Positions 1-6,119 of a stretch of DNA of 12,113 nucleotides are shown piece after piece. Made by a program: the position numbers and the translations under genes. This DNA is from JASFRI01 sp050115015 (GTDB lineage: Bacteria; Acidobacteriota; Polarisedimenticolia; CBDVAL01): assembly GCA_050115015.1 (NCBI GenBank), contig JASFRI010000089.1, positions 1 to 12,113 of the forward strand, written 5' to 3'. Position 1 is the stretch's first letter, and each line of letters begins with the position of its first letter. Under the pieces are notes generated by a model that was given only the letters and a program-made list of their open reading frames with translations, made no database searches and had not been told where the DNA came from.

Positions 1-468
1 GGAGCTCGCCACCTCGACGAGCCCGCTGACCGCCTCGATGCTCAGCTCCTCGAGGTCGCCGCTGACCCGGATCCTGCCGCTGACCGACTCGATCTCCGCC
101 GACCCCGCCAGGCCCTCCAGCTCGATGGCGGCGCTCACCGTCTCCACGCCCAGCTCGATCCGCCGGGGCACCCAGATCTCCAGGTCGCTCCCCTCCACCT
201 GGCGGTGCCGGCCGGACTGGAGGACCACCTCGATCTCCACCGAGTCCGGGTCGCTGTCGACCGCCAGGCGCTCCGTGCCGCGGCCCAGGTCGGCCAGCAC
301 CTTCACCTCGTCGCGATCCCATCCCTGGACCCGGACGCTGCCGGCGAGGTTCTCCACCGTGACGGTCCCCCCGGGCTTCAGGGGGCGAATCTCCTCGACC
401 TGACCCTGCGCCCAGGCGGGCGCACCCGCGAGGAGCAGCATGGGGATGGTCGTTCGCAGCCTGTTCAT
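1..468 (-). CDS. Secreted DUF4097-type beta-repeat protein (partial, 3' end outside window)
   Basis: The visible 156 residues begin with a signal peptide (MNRLRTTIPMLLLAGAPAWA, probable cleavage after AQ near residue 21). A mature region follows, made of alternating hydrophobic/charged beta strands with a recurring VSGxIxV-like unit: VSAAIELEG, VSGRIRVSG and VSGLVEVA near residues 115-155. This short-period pattern is typical of the DUF4097 (putative adhesin) beta-helix family, whose biochemical role is unknown. The ATG at 468 is preferred over the in-frame ATG at 474, because GGGAGG sits 6 nt before the former and abuts the latter. The gene starts 22 nt after the anti-sigma stop codon, so it is probably the third gene of the sigma operon. 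DUF4097 proteins often accompany ECF sigma/anti-sigma pairs, so it may be an envelope-stress target. The C-terminus lies beyond the left edge. Confidence 0.75.
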   Translation of the reverse strand, partial: MNRLRTTIPMLLLAGAPAWAQGQVEEIRPLKPGGTVTVENLAGSVRVQGWDRDEVKVLADLGRGTERLAVDSDPDSVEIEVVLQSGRHRQVEGSDLEIWVPRRIELGVETVSAAIELEGLAGSAEIESVSGRIRVSGDLEELSIEAVSGLVEVASS

Positions 469-490
469 GGTCATCCTCCCCTCCGCCCGC

Positions 491-1108
491 TCAGCTCTCG
501 GCGGGCATGGCCACCGCCTGCTGCAGCAGGGCCACCTTCCGTCCATACAGATGGGTGAAGCGGCGTCCGTTCCCGACGTTGGCCGGGTCCTTCTCGAGCG
601 CCGTGCGCACCTCCTGGATCGCCTCGTCGATGATCCGGAGGTTCTCCTCCACGATCGCCAGGGTTTCCGGCGACAGGTCGTCCCGGCGCTCCGCCATCCG
701 GCCGCGGAGATCCCGGGTGATGCGGACGTACTCCGCCTCCGCCTCCCGGTAGGAGGCCAGCAGGATCGACGGGTCCGGCTCCGGGGCGGGCCGCAGGATC
801 AATCCCGCCGCGAACCCGACGACCAGGATCGCGGCGGCGGCCAGCCCCAGCATCCAGCGGGACGGCAGCCCCCGGGCCGCCGGCGCCGCGGGCTCCAGCC
901 GTCTCCGGATGTCCGGCCAGAGGTCCCGGCGGGGCTCCACCTCACGGGGGAGGTCCGCGGCGGCCCGGCGGAGCGCGCGCAGCGCCTCCAGCTCGCGGCC
1001 GCACGCGGCGCACGACGCGGCGTGCCGGTCCACCGCGACCGCCTCGGCGGCGTCCAGCAGGCCGTCCACCCGCTCGTTCAAGCGCTCTTCCCAGCCCTGG
1101 CAGCTCAT
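491..1108 (-). CDS. Membrane-anchored anti-sigma factor with zinc finger (zf-HC2/RsrA-like N-terminus)
   Basis: A 205-residue protein. The N-terminal cytoplasmic anti-sigma domain holds the zinc motif H29-x3-C33-x2-C36 (RHAASCAAC), as in zf-HC2/ZAS anti-sigma factors that clamp ECF sigma factors. One transmembrane helix spans about residues 85-106 (WMLGLAAAAILVVGFAAGLIL), followed by a Pro-rich linker. The roughly 95-residue extracytoplasmic part is largely helical (about 117-172: AEAEYVRITRDL, ENLRIIDEAIQEV) and could be the sensing portion. The ATG at 1108 overlaps the sigma factor stop by 4 nt (ATGA), which indicates translational coupling and roughly equal synthesis. By family knowledge it should hold the sigma factor at the membrane until a signal releases it. 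The signal cannot be read from the sequence. Confidence 0.88.
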   Translation of the reverse strand: MSCQGWEERLNERVDGLLDAAEAVAVDRHAASCAACGRELEALRALRRAAADLPREVEPRRDLWPDIRRRLEPAAPAARGLPSRWMLGLAAAAILVVGFAAGLILRPAPEPDPSILLASYREAEAEYVRITRDLRGRMAERRDDLSPETLAIVEENLRIIDEAIQEVRTALEKDPANVGNGRRFTHLYGRKVALLQQAVAMPAES

Positions 1109-1662
1109 GGTGTCAACGCCTCCCGCAGCAGCCTCCGTGCCCGGTGCAGCTGCGCCTTCGTGGTTCCCGAGGACAGCCCCAGCTCCTCGGCGATCTCCCG
1201 GTGCCGGAACCCCTCCACGTCGTGCAGCACGTAGATCCGGCGTGCCCCCGGCGGGAGCGACGCGATCGCCCGCTCCAGGTCGATCCCGTCGGCAGGCCCG
1301 GCGCCCCCGAAGGGCGGGTCCCAGCGGTCGGGATCCGCCACCGGCATCTCGCGGCGGGACCGCCTGCCCCGGGACCGCGCCTCCGACAACGTGGCGTTCA
1401 CCGCGATCCGGCCGAGCCACGCCTCGAAGCGCGTCCCCGCCCGGTACGTCTCCAGCCGGCTCCAGGCCTTGAGGTACGTCTCCTGGACCATCTCCTCCGC
1501 CCGGGAGGGATCGCCGGCCATCCGGAGGCAGATCGCGTAGACGCGACGGTGGGTCCGCCGGTAGATCGCCTCGAAGGCATCGACGTTCCCGTGGCGGGCC
1601 TGGTGGACCTGTTCCTCGATGTCGTCGGTTCGCTGCATGGTCCGGGCCAGCTCAGCCTGCAC
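1105..1662 (-). CDS. ECF-family RNA polymerase sigma factor (sigma-70 group 4, RpoE-like)
   Basis: From the GTG at 1662 this is 185 residues, a normal ECF size. Region 2 covers about residues 27-93 (FEAIYRRTHRRVYAICLRM, then AEEMVQETYLKAW, then FEAWLGRIAVN), which binds core polymerase and the -10 element. Region 4 covers about 130-180 (LPPGARRIYVLHDVEGF, then the helix-turn-helix REIAEELGLSSGTTKAQLHRAR), which reads the -35. There is no region 1 or 3, as expected for group 4. The GTG at 1662 is chosen because GGAGG lies 8 nt upstream (1671-1675). The first ATG (1638, 177 residues) has no Shine-Dalgarno. The open frame extends further upstream, but that part is low-complexity and overlaps the ankyrin gene. 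It is the first gene of the sigma/anti-sigma/DUF4097 operon and is probably autoregulated. Confidence 0.9.
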   Translation of the reverse strand: MQAELARTMQRTDDIEEQVHQARHGNVDAFEAIYRRTHRRVYAICLRMAGDPSRAEEMVQETYLKAWSRLETYRAGTRFEAWLGRIAVNATLSEARSRGRRSRREMPVADPDRWDPPFGGAGPADGIDLERAIASLPPGARRIYVLHDVEGFRHREIAEELGLSSGTTKAQLHRARRLLREALTP

Positions 1663-1705
1663 GGGATCCGCCTCCAGGGCAATACCGCCGCCGTCTGCCC
1701 CCTTG

Positions 1706-1731
1706 AATGCCGCAGCCGGAGGGAAGGTTGA
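1706..1731 (-). promoter_or_regulatory. Possible ECF-type promoter of the sigma operon (tentative)
   Basis: In the 94-bp gap between the ankyrin stop and the sigma start, the minus strand reads TCAACCTTCC (from 1731). The AACCTT core resembles the AAC-rich -35 elements of many ECF promoters. A GCATTC stretch lies 13 nt further on, at 1710-1705. This spacing is short for an ECF promoter (about 16 nt is usual), so the match is weak. Autoregulation is common for this sigma class, but the site is only a candidate. Confidence 0.2.
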
Positions 1732-1756
1732 AAGCGCGGGGGCCGGAGGGCCGGGG

Positions 1757-2407
1757 TCAGGGGCGCTCCAGGCGGTCCGCAAGGGCCCCGTGTCCGGCCC
1801 CCCGGGCGAGGTCGGCGGCGGTGTGGCCCTCGTCGGTCCGGGCTCCGGCGTCCGCCCCGTGCTCCAGCAGGAGGTCCACGACGACGTCCATGCCGGCGTG
1901 CGCCGCCCCCTGAAGGGGGGTGTACCCCCCCTTCTGGCGGGCATCGACGTCACACCCATGCTCCAGCAGCGCCCGGACGGCCCCCTCGTCCCGGCCGGCG
2001 ACGGCGCTGTGGATCGGCTGCACGTCGTTGAAGCCCGGCGCCACGGCGAGAGGGTCCGCGCCCCGCTGCAGCAGCAGCCGGACCGTCGCGGCCCCGCCCA
2101 GGAAGGCCGCCAGGTGCAGGGCCGTGCCGCCGTCTCCCGAGTCCGACCGGATCGCCCCCGGGTCCCCGTCGAGGATCGCCGCCACCCGGTCGGCCTGGCC
2201 GAGCACCGCCGCGTCGAACAGGTCGAGCTCCGGCCCCGCCGCGAGCAGCGCCTCCACCAGATCGTCCCGCAGGCGGTAGCGGGCCATCCGGACCGCGGAC
2301 ACCCCCCGTTCGTCCCGGGCCCCGGCGAGGGCCGGATCCGCCTCCACCAGCCGCCGCACCGCCTCCAGGTTCCCCTCGCCGATCGCCTCGAACAGCTCCT
2401 GGCTCAT
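1757..2407 (-). CDS. Ankyrin-repeat protein
   Basis: A 216-residue protein made almost wholly of ankyrin repeats, with no signal peptide or membrane segment, so probably cytoplasmic. Repeat-like units occur near residues 3-32 (LFEAIGEGNLEAVRRLVEAD), 34-60, 65-90, 93-122 (GGTALHLAAFLGGAATVRLL), 128-158, 161-190 (GGYTPLQGAAHAGMDVVVDL) and 194-213. The TPLQ/TALHLA helices and GADP turns are the standard ankyrin consensus. Such domains bind partner proteins; there is no catalytic domain and the partner is unknown. The ATG at 2407 is preferred over an upstream in-frame start at 2461, because GGGAGGGGG lies just upstream and the longer version would cross the operator. It is divergent from marR across a shared palindrome, so MarR is the likely regulator. 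Confidence 0.88.
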   Translation of the reverse strand: MSQELFEAIGEGNLEAVRRLVEADPALAGARDERGVSAVRMARYRLRDDLVEALLAAGPELDLFDAAVLGQADRVAAILDGDPGAIRSDSGDGGTALHLAAFLGGAATVRLLLQRGADPLAVAPGFNDVQPIHSAVAGRDEGAVRALLEHGCDVDARQKGGYTPLQGAAHAGMDVVVDLLLEHGADAGARTDEGHTAADLARGAGHGALADRLERP

Positions 2408-2427
2408 CACGCCCCCTCCCTGCCGGG

Positions 2428-2456
2428 TTGATTTATTTAGCAATGCTAAATAATAT
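2428..2456 (+). promoter_or_regulatory. Predicted sigma-70 promoter of marR
   Basis: TTGATT (2428-2433), a 17-nt spacer, and TAATAT (2451-2456) form a good vegetative promoter in an otherwise very GC-rich region. The expected start of transcription is about 2463, which nearly coincides with the marR ATG at 2465. The mRNA would then be leaderless or almost so. No Shine-Dalgarno sequence precedes this ATG, which agrees. Confidence 0.6.
2433..2453. promoter_or_regulatory. 21-bp palindromic operator, probable MarR binding site
   Basis: Arms TTATTTAGCA (2433-2442) and TGCTAAATAA (2444-2453) are perfect inverted repeats of 10 bp around a single central A (2443). MarR-family dimers typically bind AT-rich palindromes of this size next to their own gene. 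Here the site covers the spacer between the -35 and -10 of the marR promoter and the -10 of the opposing promoter. A bound repressor could therefore shut off both directions at once. Confidence 0.75.
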
Positions 2457-2471
2457 CCCACATCATGTCAA
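2443..2471 (-). promoter_or_regulatory. Predicted sigma-70 promoter of the ankyrin-repeat gene
   Basis: On the minus strand TTGACA (2471-2466, consensus) is followed after 17 nt by TAGCAT (2448-2443; 4 of 6 matches to TATAAT). Transcription would start near 2436 and give a leader of about 30 nt carrying GGGAGGGGG before the ATG at 2407. The -35 lies inside the first codons of marR and the -10 lies inside the palindrome. Confidence 0.5.
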
Positions 2472-2923
2472 CGGGTCCCAGCGCCGCCACGCCGGGGGAG
2501 GTGGCGGACCGGCTCCACGCCGCCGCGGTCCGGCTGCTGCGCCTGCTGCGGGAGCAGGACCGGGCCGCCGGGGTGGGCCCGGCCCGCCTGAGCGCCCTGT
2601 CCGTCCTGACGTACGGCGGCCCGTGCACCCTCGGCGAGCTCGCCCGGGCCGAGCAGGTGAGCCCGGCCACGATCTCGAGGGTCGTGCGGGGGATGGAGTC
2701 CGGGGGCCTGGCCCGGCGCCTGCCGGATCGGTCGGACCGGCGCGTCACCCGGGTCGAGGCGACGCCCCGGGGTCGCCGGGAGCTGGAGAAGGCCCGTCAG
2801 CGCCGGCTGGAGGAACTCGCGGCCCTGCTGGAACCGCTCGGCGGGGAGGATCTGGCGGCGCTCGCCGCCGCGGCCGGGGTGCTCCGCGGCCTGCTGGACC
2901 GGAGGGTCAGGCCGCGTCCTTGA
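2465..2923 (+). CDS. MarR-family winged helix-turn-helix transcriptional regulator
   Basis: A 152-residue protein of normal MarR length. The DNA-binding core runs from about residue 40 to 101: helix LSALSVLTYGG, then LGELARAEQVSPATISRVVRGMESGGL with the recognition helix near 66-78. The beta wing is DRSDRRVTRVEATPRG (about 88-103), with the D-x-R-D-x-R-x character of the family. Flanking helices (about 12-34 and 105-147) would form the dimer interface. Cys54 is the only cysteine, so a two-cysteine redox switch is unlikely. The start at 2465 lacks a Shine-Dalgarno and lies about 2 nt from the predicted transcription start. By family knowledge it is most likely an autorepressor that also controls the divergent ankyrin gene; the ligand is unknown. 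Its last 17 nt overlap the end of pntB on the other strand. Confidence 0.9.
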   Translation: MSTGPSAATPGEVADRLHAAAVRLLRLLREQDRAAGVGPARLSALSVLTYGGPCTLGELARAEQVSPATISRVVRGMESGGLARRLPDRSDRRVTRVEATPRGRRELEKARQRRLEELAALLEPLGGEDLAALAAAAGVLRGLLDRRVRPRP

Positions 2924-4343
2924 GCGCCTGCACGAGGTCCTGGATCGCCTGCTTCCCGTCGCCGAACAGCATCAACGTGTTCGGCGCGGCGAACAGCGGG
3001 TTCGGGATGCCGGCGAACCCCGGACTCAGGCTCCGCTTGATCACCACGCAGGTGCGGGCCTTGTCGGCGTCCAGGATCGGCATGCCCGCGATGGGGCTGT
3101 TGGGATCGGTGCGCGCCACCGGGTTGACCACGTCGTTCGCCCCGATGACGATGGCGACGTCCGCCTGGGCGAAGGTCGGGTTGATCTCGTCCATCTCCTT
3201 GAGCTGATCGTAGGGAACGTCCGCCTCGGCCAGCAGGACGTTCATGTGGCCCGGCATACGCCCCGCCACGGGGTGGATGGCGAACTCGACCTGTGTACCG
3301 TTCTTCTCCAGGAGGTTCATGAGGTTCCGGACCGCGTGCTGCGCCTGGGCGACCGCCATCCCGTAGCCGGGAATGAAGACCACGCGCTGCGCCCCCTCCA
3401 GGAGCATCGCGACCTCCTCGGCGGAGGTGGACTTGACCTTCCCGGCGTAGACCTCGTCGGCGGTCGCCGCCCCCTCGCCGCCCGCCGCCATGACGCCGAA
3501 CAGCACGTTGGTCATGGACCGGTTCATGGCCTTGCACATGATCCGGGTCAGGATGATGCCGGAGGCCCCCACCAGCGAGCCGGAGATGATCAGCACGCTG
3601 TTGGACAGGACGAAGCCCGTCGCCGCCGCGGCGAGCCCCGAATAGGAGTTCAGCAGCGCGATGACCACCGGCATGTCGGCCCCGCCGATGGGCATGACGA
3701 GGCCGATCCCGAGGAGCAGCGAGACCCCGCACAGGGACAGGTACCAGACCGGGTCCGCTGGCTGCAGCACGAGCATCACCGACAGGCCGATCGCGGCGGC
3801 CGCCAGCAGCGCGTTGAAGAACTGCTGGCCGGGAAAGACCACCGACTTCTCGGTGACGATCCCCTGCAGTTTTCCGAAGGCGATCAGGCTCCCCGTCAGC
3901 GTCACGGAGCCGATCAGACCCGATGCGGCGGTGGAGACCAGGAACTGCATGTCCGGCCCCGCCGCGGCTCCGCCGAGAGCCTCCACGGTCTTCCCGAGGA
4001 GCCCCGGCTCGTGCATCACCTCGAACAGCGCGGCACCCGCCACCAGCGCCGACGCCGCACCGCCGAAGCCGTTGAGCACCGCCACCAGCTGCGGCATCGA
4101 CGTCATCTGCACCCGCAGCGCCAGCAGCGCCCCGATGGCGCCCCCCAGCACCACGCCGGCCAGGATGGTGGTGAACGACAGGATCCGCTGGTCCAGCAGC
4201 GTGGCGGCAATCGCCAGGAGCATGCCCATGGCCCCCATCAGGTTGCCCCGCACCGCGGTTCGCGGATGGGACAGCCCCTTGAGGCCGAGGATGAAGAGGA
4301 CGGCCGCCACCAGGTAGGCGACGTTGATCAGGGTATCGGACAC
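2907..4343 (-). CDS. pntB: NAD(P) transhydrogenase subunit beta
   Basis: A 478-residue membrane protein of standard PntB length. The N-terminal part (about 1-290) is a run of hydrophobic helices forming the proton channel (domain II), for example VAYLVAAVLFILGL at 8-21 and GLIGSVTLTGSLIAFGKL at 142-159. The C-terminal NADP(H)-binding domain III (about 300-478) shows PGYGMAVAQAQ (325-335), GRMPGHMNVLLAEA (361-374), IGANDVVNP (400-408) and GDGK (461-464), all hallmark PntB motifs. With the alpha subunits it couples proton entry to hydride transfer from NADH to NADP+, giving NADPH. The start is a GTG at 4343, with GAAGGA about 8 nt upstream, 4 nt after the pntA2 stop. It is the last gene of the operon, and its tail overlaps marR by 17 nt. 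Confidence 0.97.
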   Translation of the reverse strand: MSDTLINVAYLVAAVLFILGLKGLSHPRTAVRGNLMGAMGMLLAIAATLLDQRILSFTTILAGVVLGGAIGALLALRVQMTSMPQLVAVLNGFGGAASALVAGAALFEVMHEPGLLGKTVEALGGAAAGPDMQFLVSTAASGLIGSVTLTGSLIAFGKLQGIVTEKSVVFPGQQFFNALLAAAAIGLSVMLVLQPADPVWYLSLCGVSLLLGIGLVMPIGGADMPVVIALLNSYSGLAAAATGFVLSNSVLIISGSLVGASGIILTRIMCKAMNRSMTNVLFGVMAAGGEGAATADEVYAGKVKSTSAEEVAMLLEGAQRVVFIPGYGMAVAQAQHAVRNLMNLLEKNGTQVEFAIHPVAGRMPGHMNVLLAEADVPYDQLKEMDEINPTFAQADVAIVIGANDVVNPVARTDPNSPIAGMPILDADKARTCVVIKRSLSPGFAGIPNPLFAAPNTLMLFGDGKQAIQDLVQALKDAA

Positions 4344-4347
4344 GGCT

Positions 4348-4626
4348 TCAGTCCTTCTTGCGGAACATCTCCAGCATCCGGTGGGTGACCAGGAAGCCGC
4401 CGACGACGTTGATGGTCGCCAGCACCACGGCGGTGAAGCCCAGGAGGGTGCTGAGACGCGTCGCCTGCAGGCCGGCGGACAGGATGGCTCCGATGAGGGT
4501 GATCCCGGAGATCGCGTTTGAGCCCGACATGAGCGGCGTGTGCAGCGTCGGCGGGACCTTGGTGATGACCTCGAAGCCCAGGAAGACGGCGAGGAGGAAG
4601 ATCGTCAGTGCGGTGATGAGGTCCAT
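4348..4626 (-). CDS. pntA2: NAD(P) transhydrogenase subunit alpha part 2 (membrane part)
   Basis: A 92-residue protein corresponding to the membrane C-terminus of fused PntA. It has three or so hydrophobic helices: LITALTIFLLAVFLGFEVI (about 3-21), ISGITLIGAILSAGL (39-53) and LLGFTAVVLATINVVGGFLV (60-79). The conserved loop VPPTLHTPLMSGSNAISG (24-41) is characteristic of this subunit. It completes the proton-conducting domain II together with PntB. The ATG at 4626 lies 12 nt after the pntA1 stop and pntB begins 4 nt after its own stop, so the three genes form one tight operon. The split alpha chain, as opposed to the fused E. coli PntA, is the arrangement seen in many alphaproteobacteria, actinobacteria and acidobacteria. 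Confidence 0.96.
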   Translation of the reverse strand: MDLITALTIFLLAVFLGFEVITKVPPTLHTPLMSGSNAISGITLIGAILSAGLQATRLSTLLGFTAVVLATINVVGGFLVTHRMLEMFRKKD

Positions 4627-4638
4627 GGAGGGATCGTC

Positions 4639-5811
4639 CTAGGCGCCGGCGGCCACCGCCCCGAGCAGCTCCTGCACCCGTGGGTTGACCACCTCGCCAC
4701 CGCGGACCAGGAGCGTGTCCTTCAGGATCTCGTCGTCCTGATCCAGGTTCAGCTCACCCTCCTTGACCAGGAGGCCCAGGAAGGTGGTGAGGTTCTTGGC
4801 GTACATCTGGCTCGCGTGATACGGCACCGTGGACGGGAGGTTCGTGGGCCCGAGGATCGTCACCCCGTGCTCGACGACGACCTCGTCGGCCCGGGTCAGC
4901 TCGCAGTTGCCGCCGCGCTCCGCCGCCAGGTCCACGATCACCGAGAGCGGCGCCATGCCGGCGACCATGTCCCCGGTGATGAGGACCGGCGAGGGCTTTC
5001 CGGGGATGGCCGCGGTGGTGATCACGACGTCGCTCTCGGCCACCACCCGGGCCATCAGCTCGCGCTGCTTGCGGTAGAAGTCCTCTCCCTGCGCCCGGGC
5101 ATAGCCGCCGGCATCCTCCGAGTCCCCGGCCTCCAGGGGAAGCTCGACGAACCGACCGCCCAGGCTCTCGACCTGCTCCCGCACCGCCGGGCGGACGTCA
5201 TAGGCCTGGACCGTGCCCCCGAGCCGCCGTGCGGTGGCGATGGCCTGCAGCCCCGCCACCCCGGCGCCGATCACGAAGACCCTCGCGGGCGTGATGGTGC
5301 CCGCGGCGGTCATCATCATGGGGAACATCTTCGGCAGGCGGCCGGCGGCGAGGAGGACCGCGGCGTACCCGGCGATGGTGCCGAGGGAGGACAGTGCATC
5401 CATCGACTGGGCCCGGGAGATCCGCGGCATCAGCTCCATCGAGAACGCCGTCGCGCCGCTGCCGGCAAGGGTGCGCGCGGCCTGCGGTGCCCCCAGGGGC
5501 TCCATGAAGCCGATCAGCACGTGCTCGGGCCGGGTCCGGGCCAGGTCCGCCTCCCCCGCCTCGGGATTCGCGCCGAGCCCCCGGACCTGGAGGAGGAGGC
5601 GCGCGCGCTGGAAGACCTCGTCCCGGCTCTTCGTGAGGGTCGCTCCCACCTCGGCGTAGGCCTCGTCGGGGAAGCCGGCCTCGTCACCGGCACCGGCCTC
5701 GAGAACGACCTCGAGGCCCATCTTCCGGAGGGCGGGCAGGACCGCGGGGACGAGCGCCACCCTGCGCTCTCCGGGAAACGTCTCCTTGGGGACTCCGGCG
5801 ATCATCGGCAC
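4639..5811 (-). CDS. pntA1: NAD(P) transhydrogenase subunit alpha part 1 (NAD-binding, soluble)
   Basis: A 390-residue soluble protein of the AlaDH/PNT family. The N-terminal domain opens with GVPKETFPGERRVALVP (6-22), the family signature. The Rossmann NAD(H) site is GAGVAGLQAIATARRLG (182-198), followed by the acidic strand end AYDVRP (203-208). RAQSMD (133-138) and VDLAAERGGN (293-302) are further conserved transhydrogenase elements that distinguish it from alanine dehydrogenase. It binds NADH and passes hydride to NADP+ in PntB domain III. The GTG at 5811 is preferred because GAGG lies about 9 nt upstream; the ATG at 5805, two codons in, would be 15 nt away. It is the first gene of the operon, with a probable promoter in the gap upstream. 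Confidence 0.96.
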   Translation of the reverse strand: MPMIAGVPKETFPGERRVALVPAVLPALRKMGLEVVLEAGAGDEAGFPDEAYAEVGATLTKSRDEVFQRARLLLQVRGLGANPEAGEADLARTRPEHVLIGFMEPLGAPQAARTLAGSGATAFSMELMPRISRAQSMDALSSLGTIAGYAAVLLAAGRLPKMFPMMMTAAGTITPARVFVIGAGVAGLQAIATARRLGGTVQAYDVRPAVREQVESLGGRFVELPLEAGDSEDAGGYARAQGEDFYRKQRELMARVVAESDVVITTAAIPGKPSPVLITGDMVAGMAPLSVIVDLAAERGGNCELTRADEVVVEHGVTILGPTNLPSTVPYHASQMYAKNLTTFLGLLVKEGELNLDQDDEILKDTLLVRGGEVVNPRVQELLGAVAAGA

Positions 5812-5861
5812 GTCGTGTTTCCTCGAGTCGAACGACCAGGGGACTCCCCCCGGGGACGGAA

Positions 5862-5867
5862 ATTCTA
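5862..5867 (-). promoter_or_regulatory. Candidate -10 element for the pnt operon
   Basis: The minus strand reads TAGAAT, 5 of 6 matches to TATAAT, within the only AT-rich patch upstream of pntA1. An overlapping alternative is TATTGT (5872-5867). No good -35 is found at 16-18 nt, so the promoter may use another sigma factor or an activator. The leader would be about 45 nt. Confidence 0.35.
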
Positions 5868-6030
5868 CAATAGTGATGCGGTTTTTTCCGGCCGGACCGC
5901 CGGGCGAGGACCGCAGGAGCGCGCTCCGGGCGGGGAGGCTCGGACGAGAGGCGAGAAGGCGCTCTCATGGCGTCATCTCGCGCGCCGGGGGTCTCTTGCC
6001 CACGAAAGGGGCGGGAACGGGCCCGTCGGG

Positions 6031-6036
6031 TATAAT
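6031..6036 (+). promoter_or_regulatory. Consensus -10 element upstream of the Urate_ox_N gene
   Basis: A perfect TATAAT in very GC-rich surroundings, 84 nt before the ATG at 6120. Transcription would start near 6043, leaving a leader of about 77 nt. No recognisable -35 lies 16-18 nt upstream. Confidence 0.45.
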
Positions 6037-6119
6037 GCTCGTCCGGCCGCCGGGGGAAGCCTTCCCTCGAGTTCCGGCGGGACTTCACCTGACACGGCGC
6101 GCCAGGCACGGGAGGGAAC

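Larger units (their letters stand above)
5812..6119. other. 308-bp divergent intergenic region between pntA1 and the Urate_ox_N gene
   Basis: I see no convincing gene here. Open frames crossing it are Arg/Pro/Gly-rich and run on unchanged into neighbouring genes on the wrong frame. The region holds an AT-rich island at about 5860-5887, suited to the pnt promoter. It also holds a consensus -10 at 6031-6036 facing the gene at 6120, and a GGGAGG Shine-Dalgarno just before 6120. A short perfect palindrome, GGGGA-C-TCCCC (5839-5849), lies between the AT-rich island and pntA1. Confidence 0.6.

Noticed and set aside
3246..4388. A 380-codon plus-strand open frame opposite pntB.
   Set aside because: Low-complexity His/Arg/Gln-rich translation, no ribosome site, fully antisense to pntB, whose motifs are unambiguous.
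5839..5849. Small palindrome GGGGA-C-TCCCC in the pntA1 leader.
   Set aside because: Five-bp GC arms are expected often at this composition. It has no second copy nearby and no regulator gene next to it.
5866..5878. TACAAT followed by an ATG at 5876 on the plus strand, resembling a leaderless gene.
   Set aside because: The frame from this ATG is Arg/Gly/Pro-rich, shows no domain and runs through the real gene at 6120 in another frame. The AT-rich patch is better explained as the pnt promoter on the other strand.
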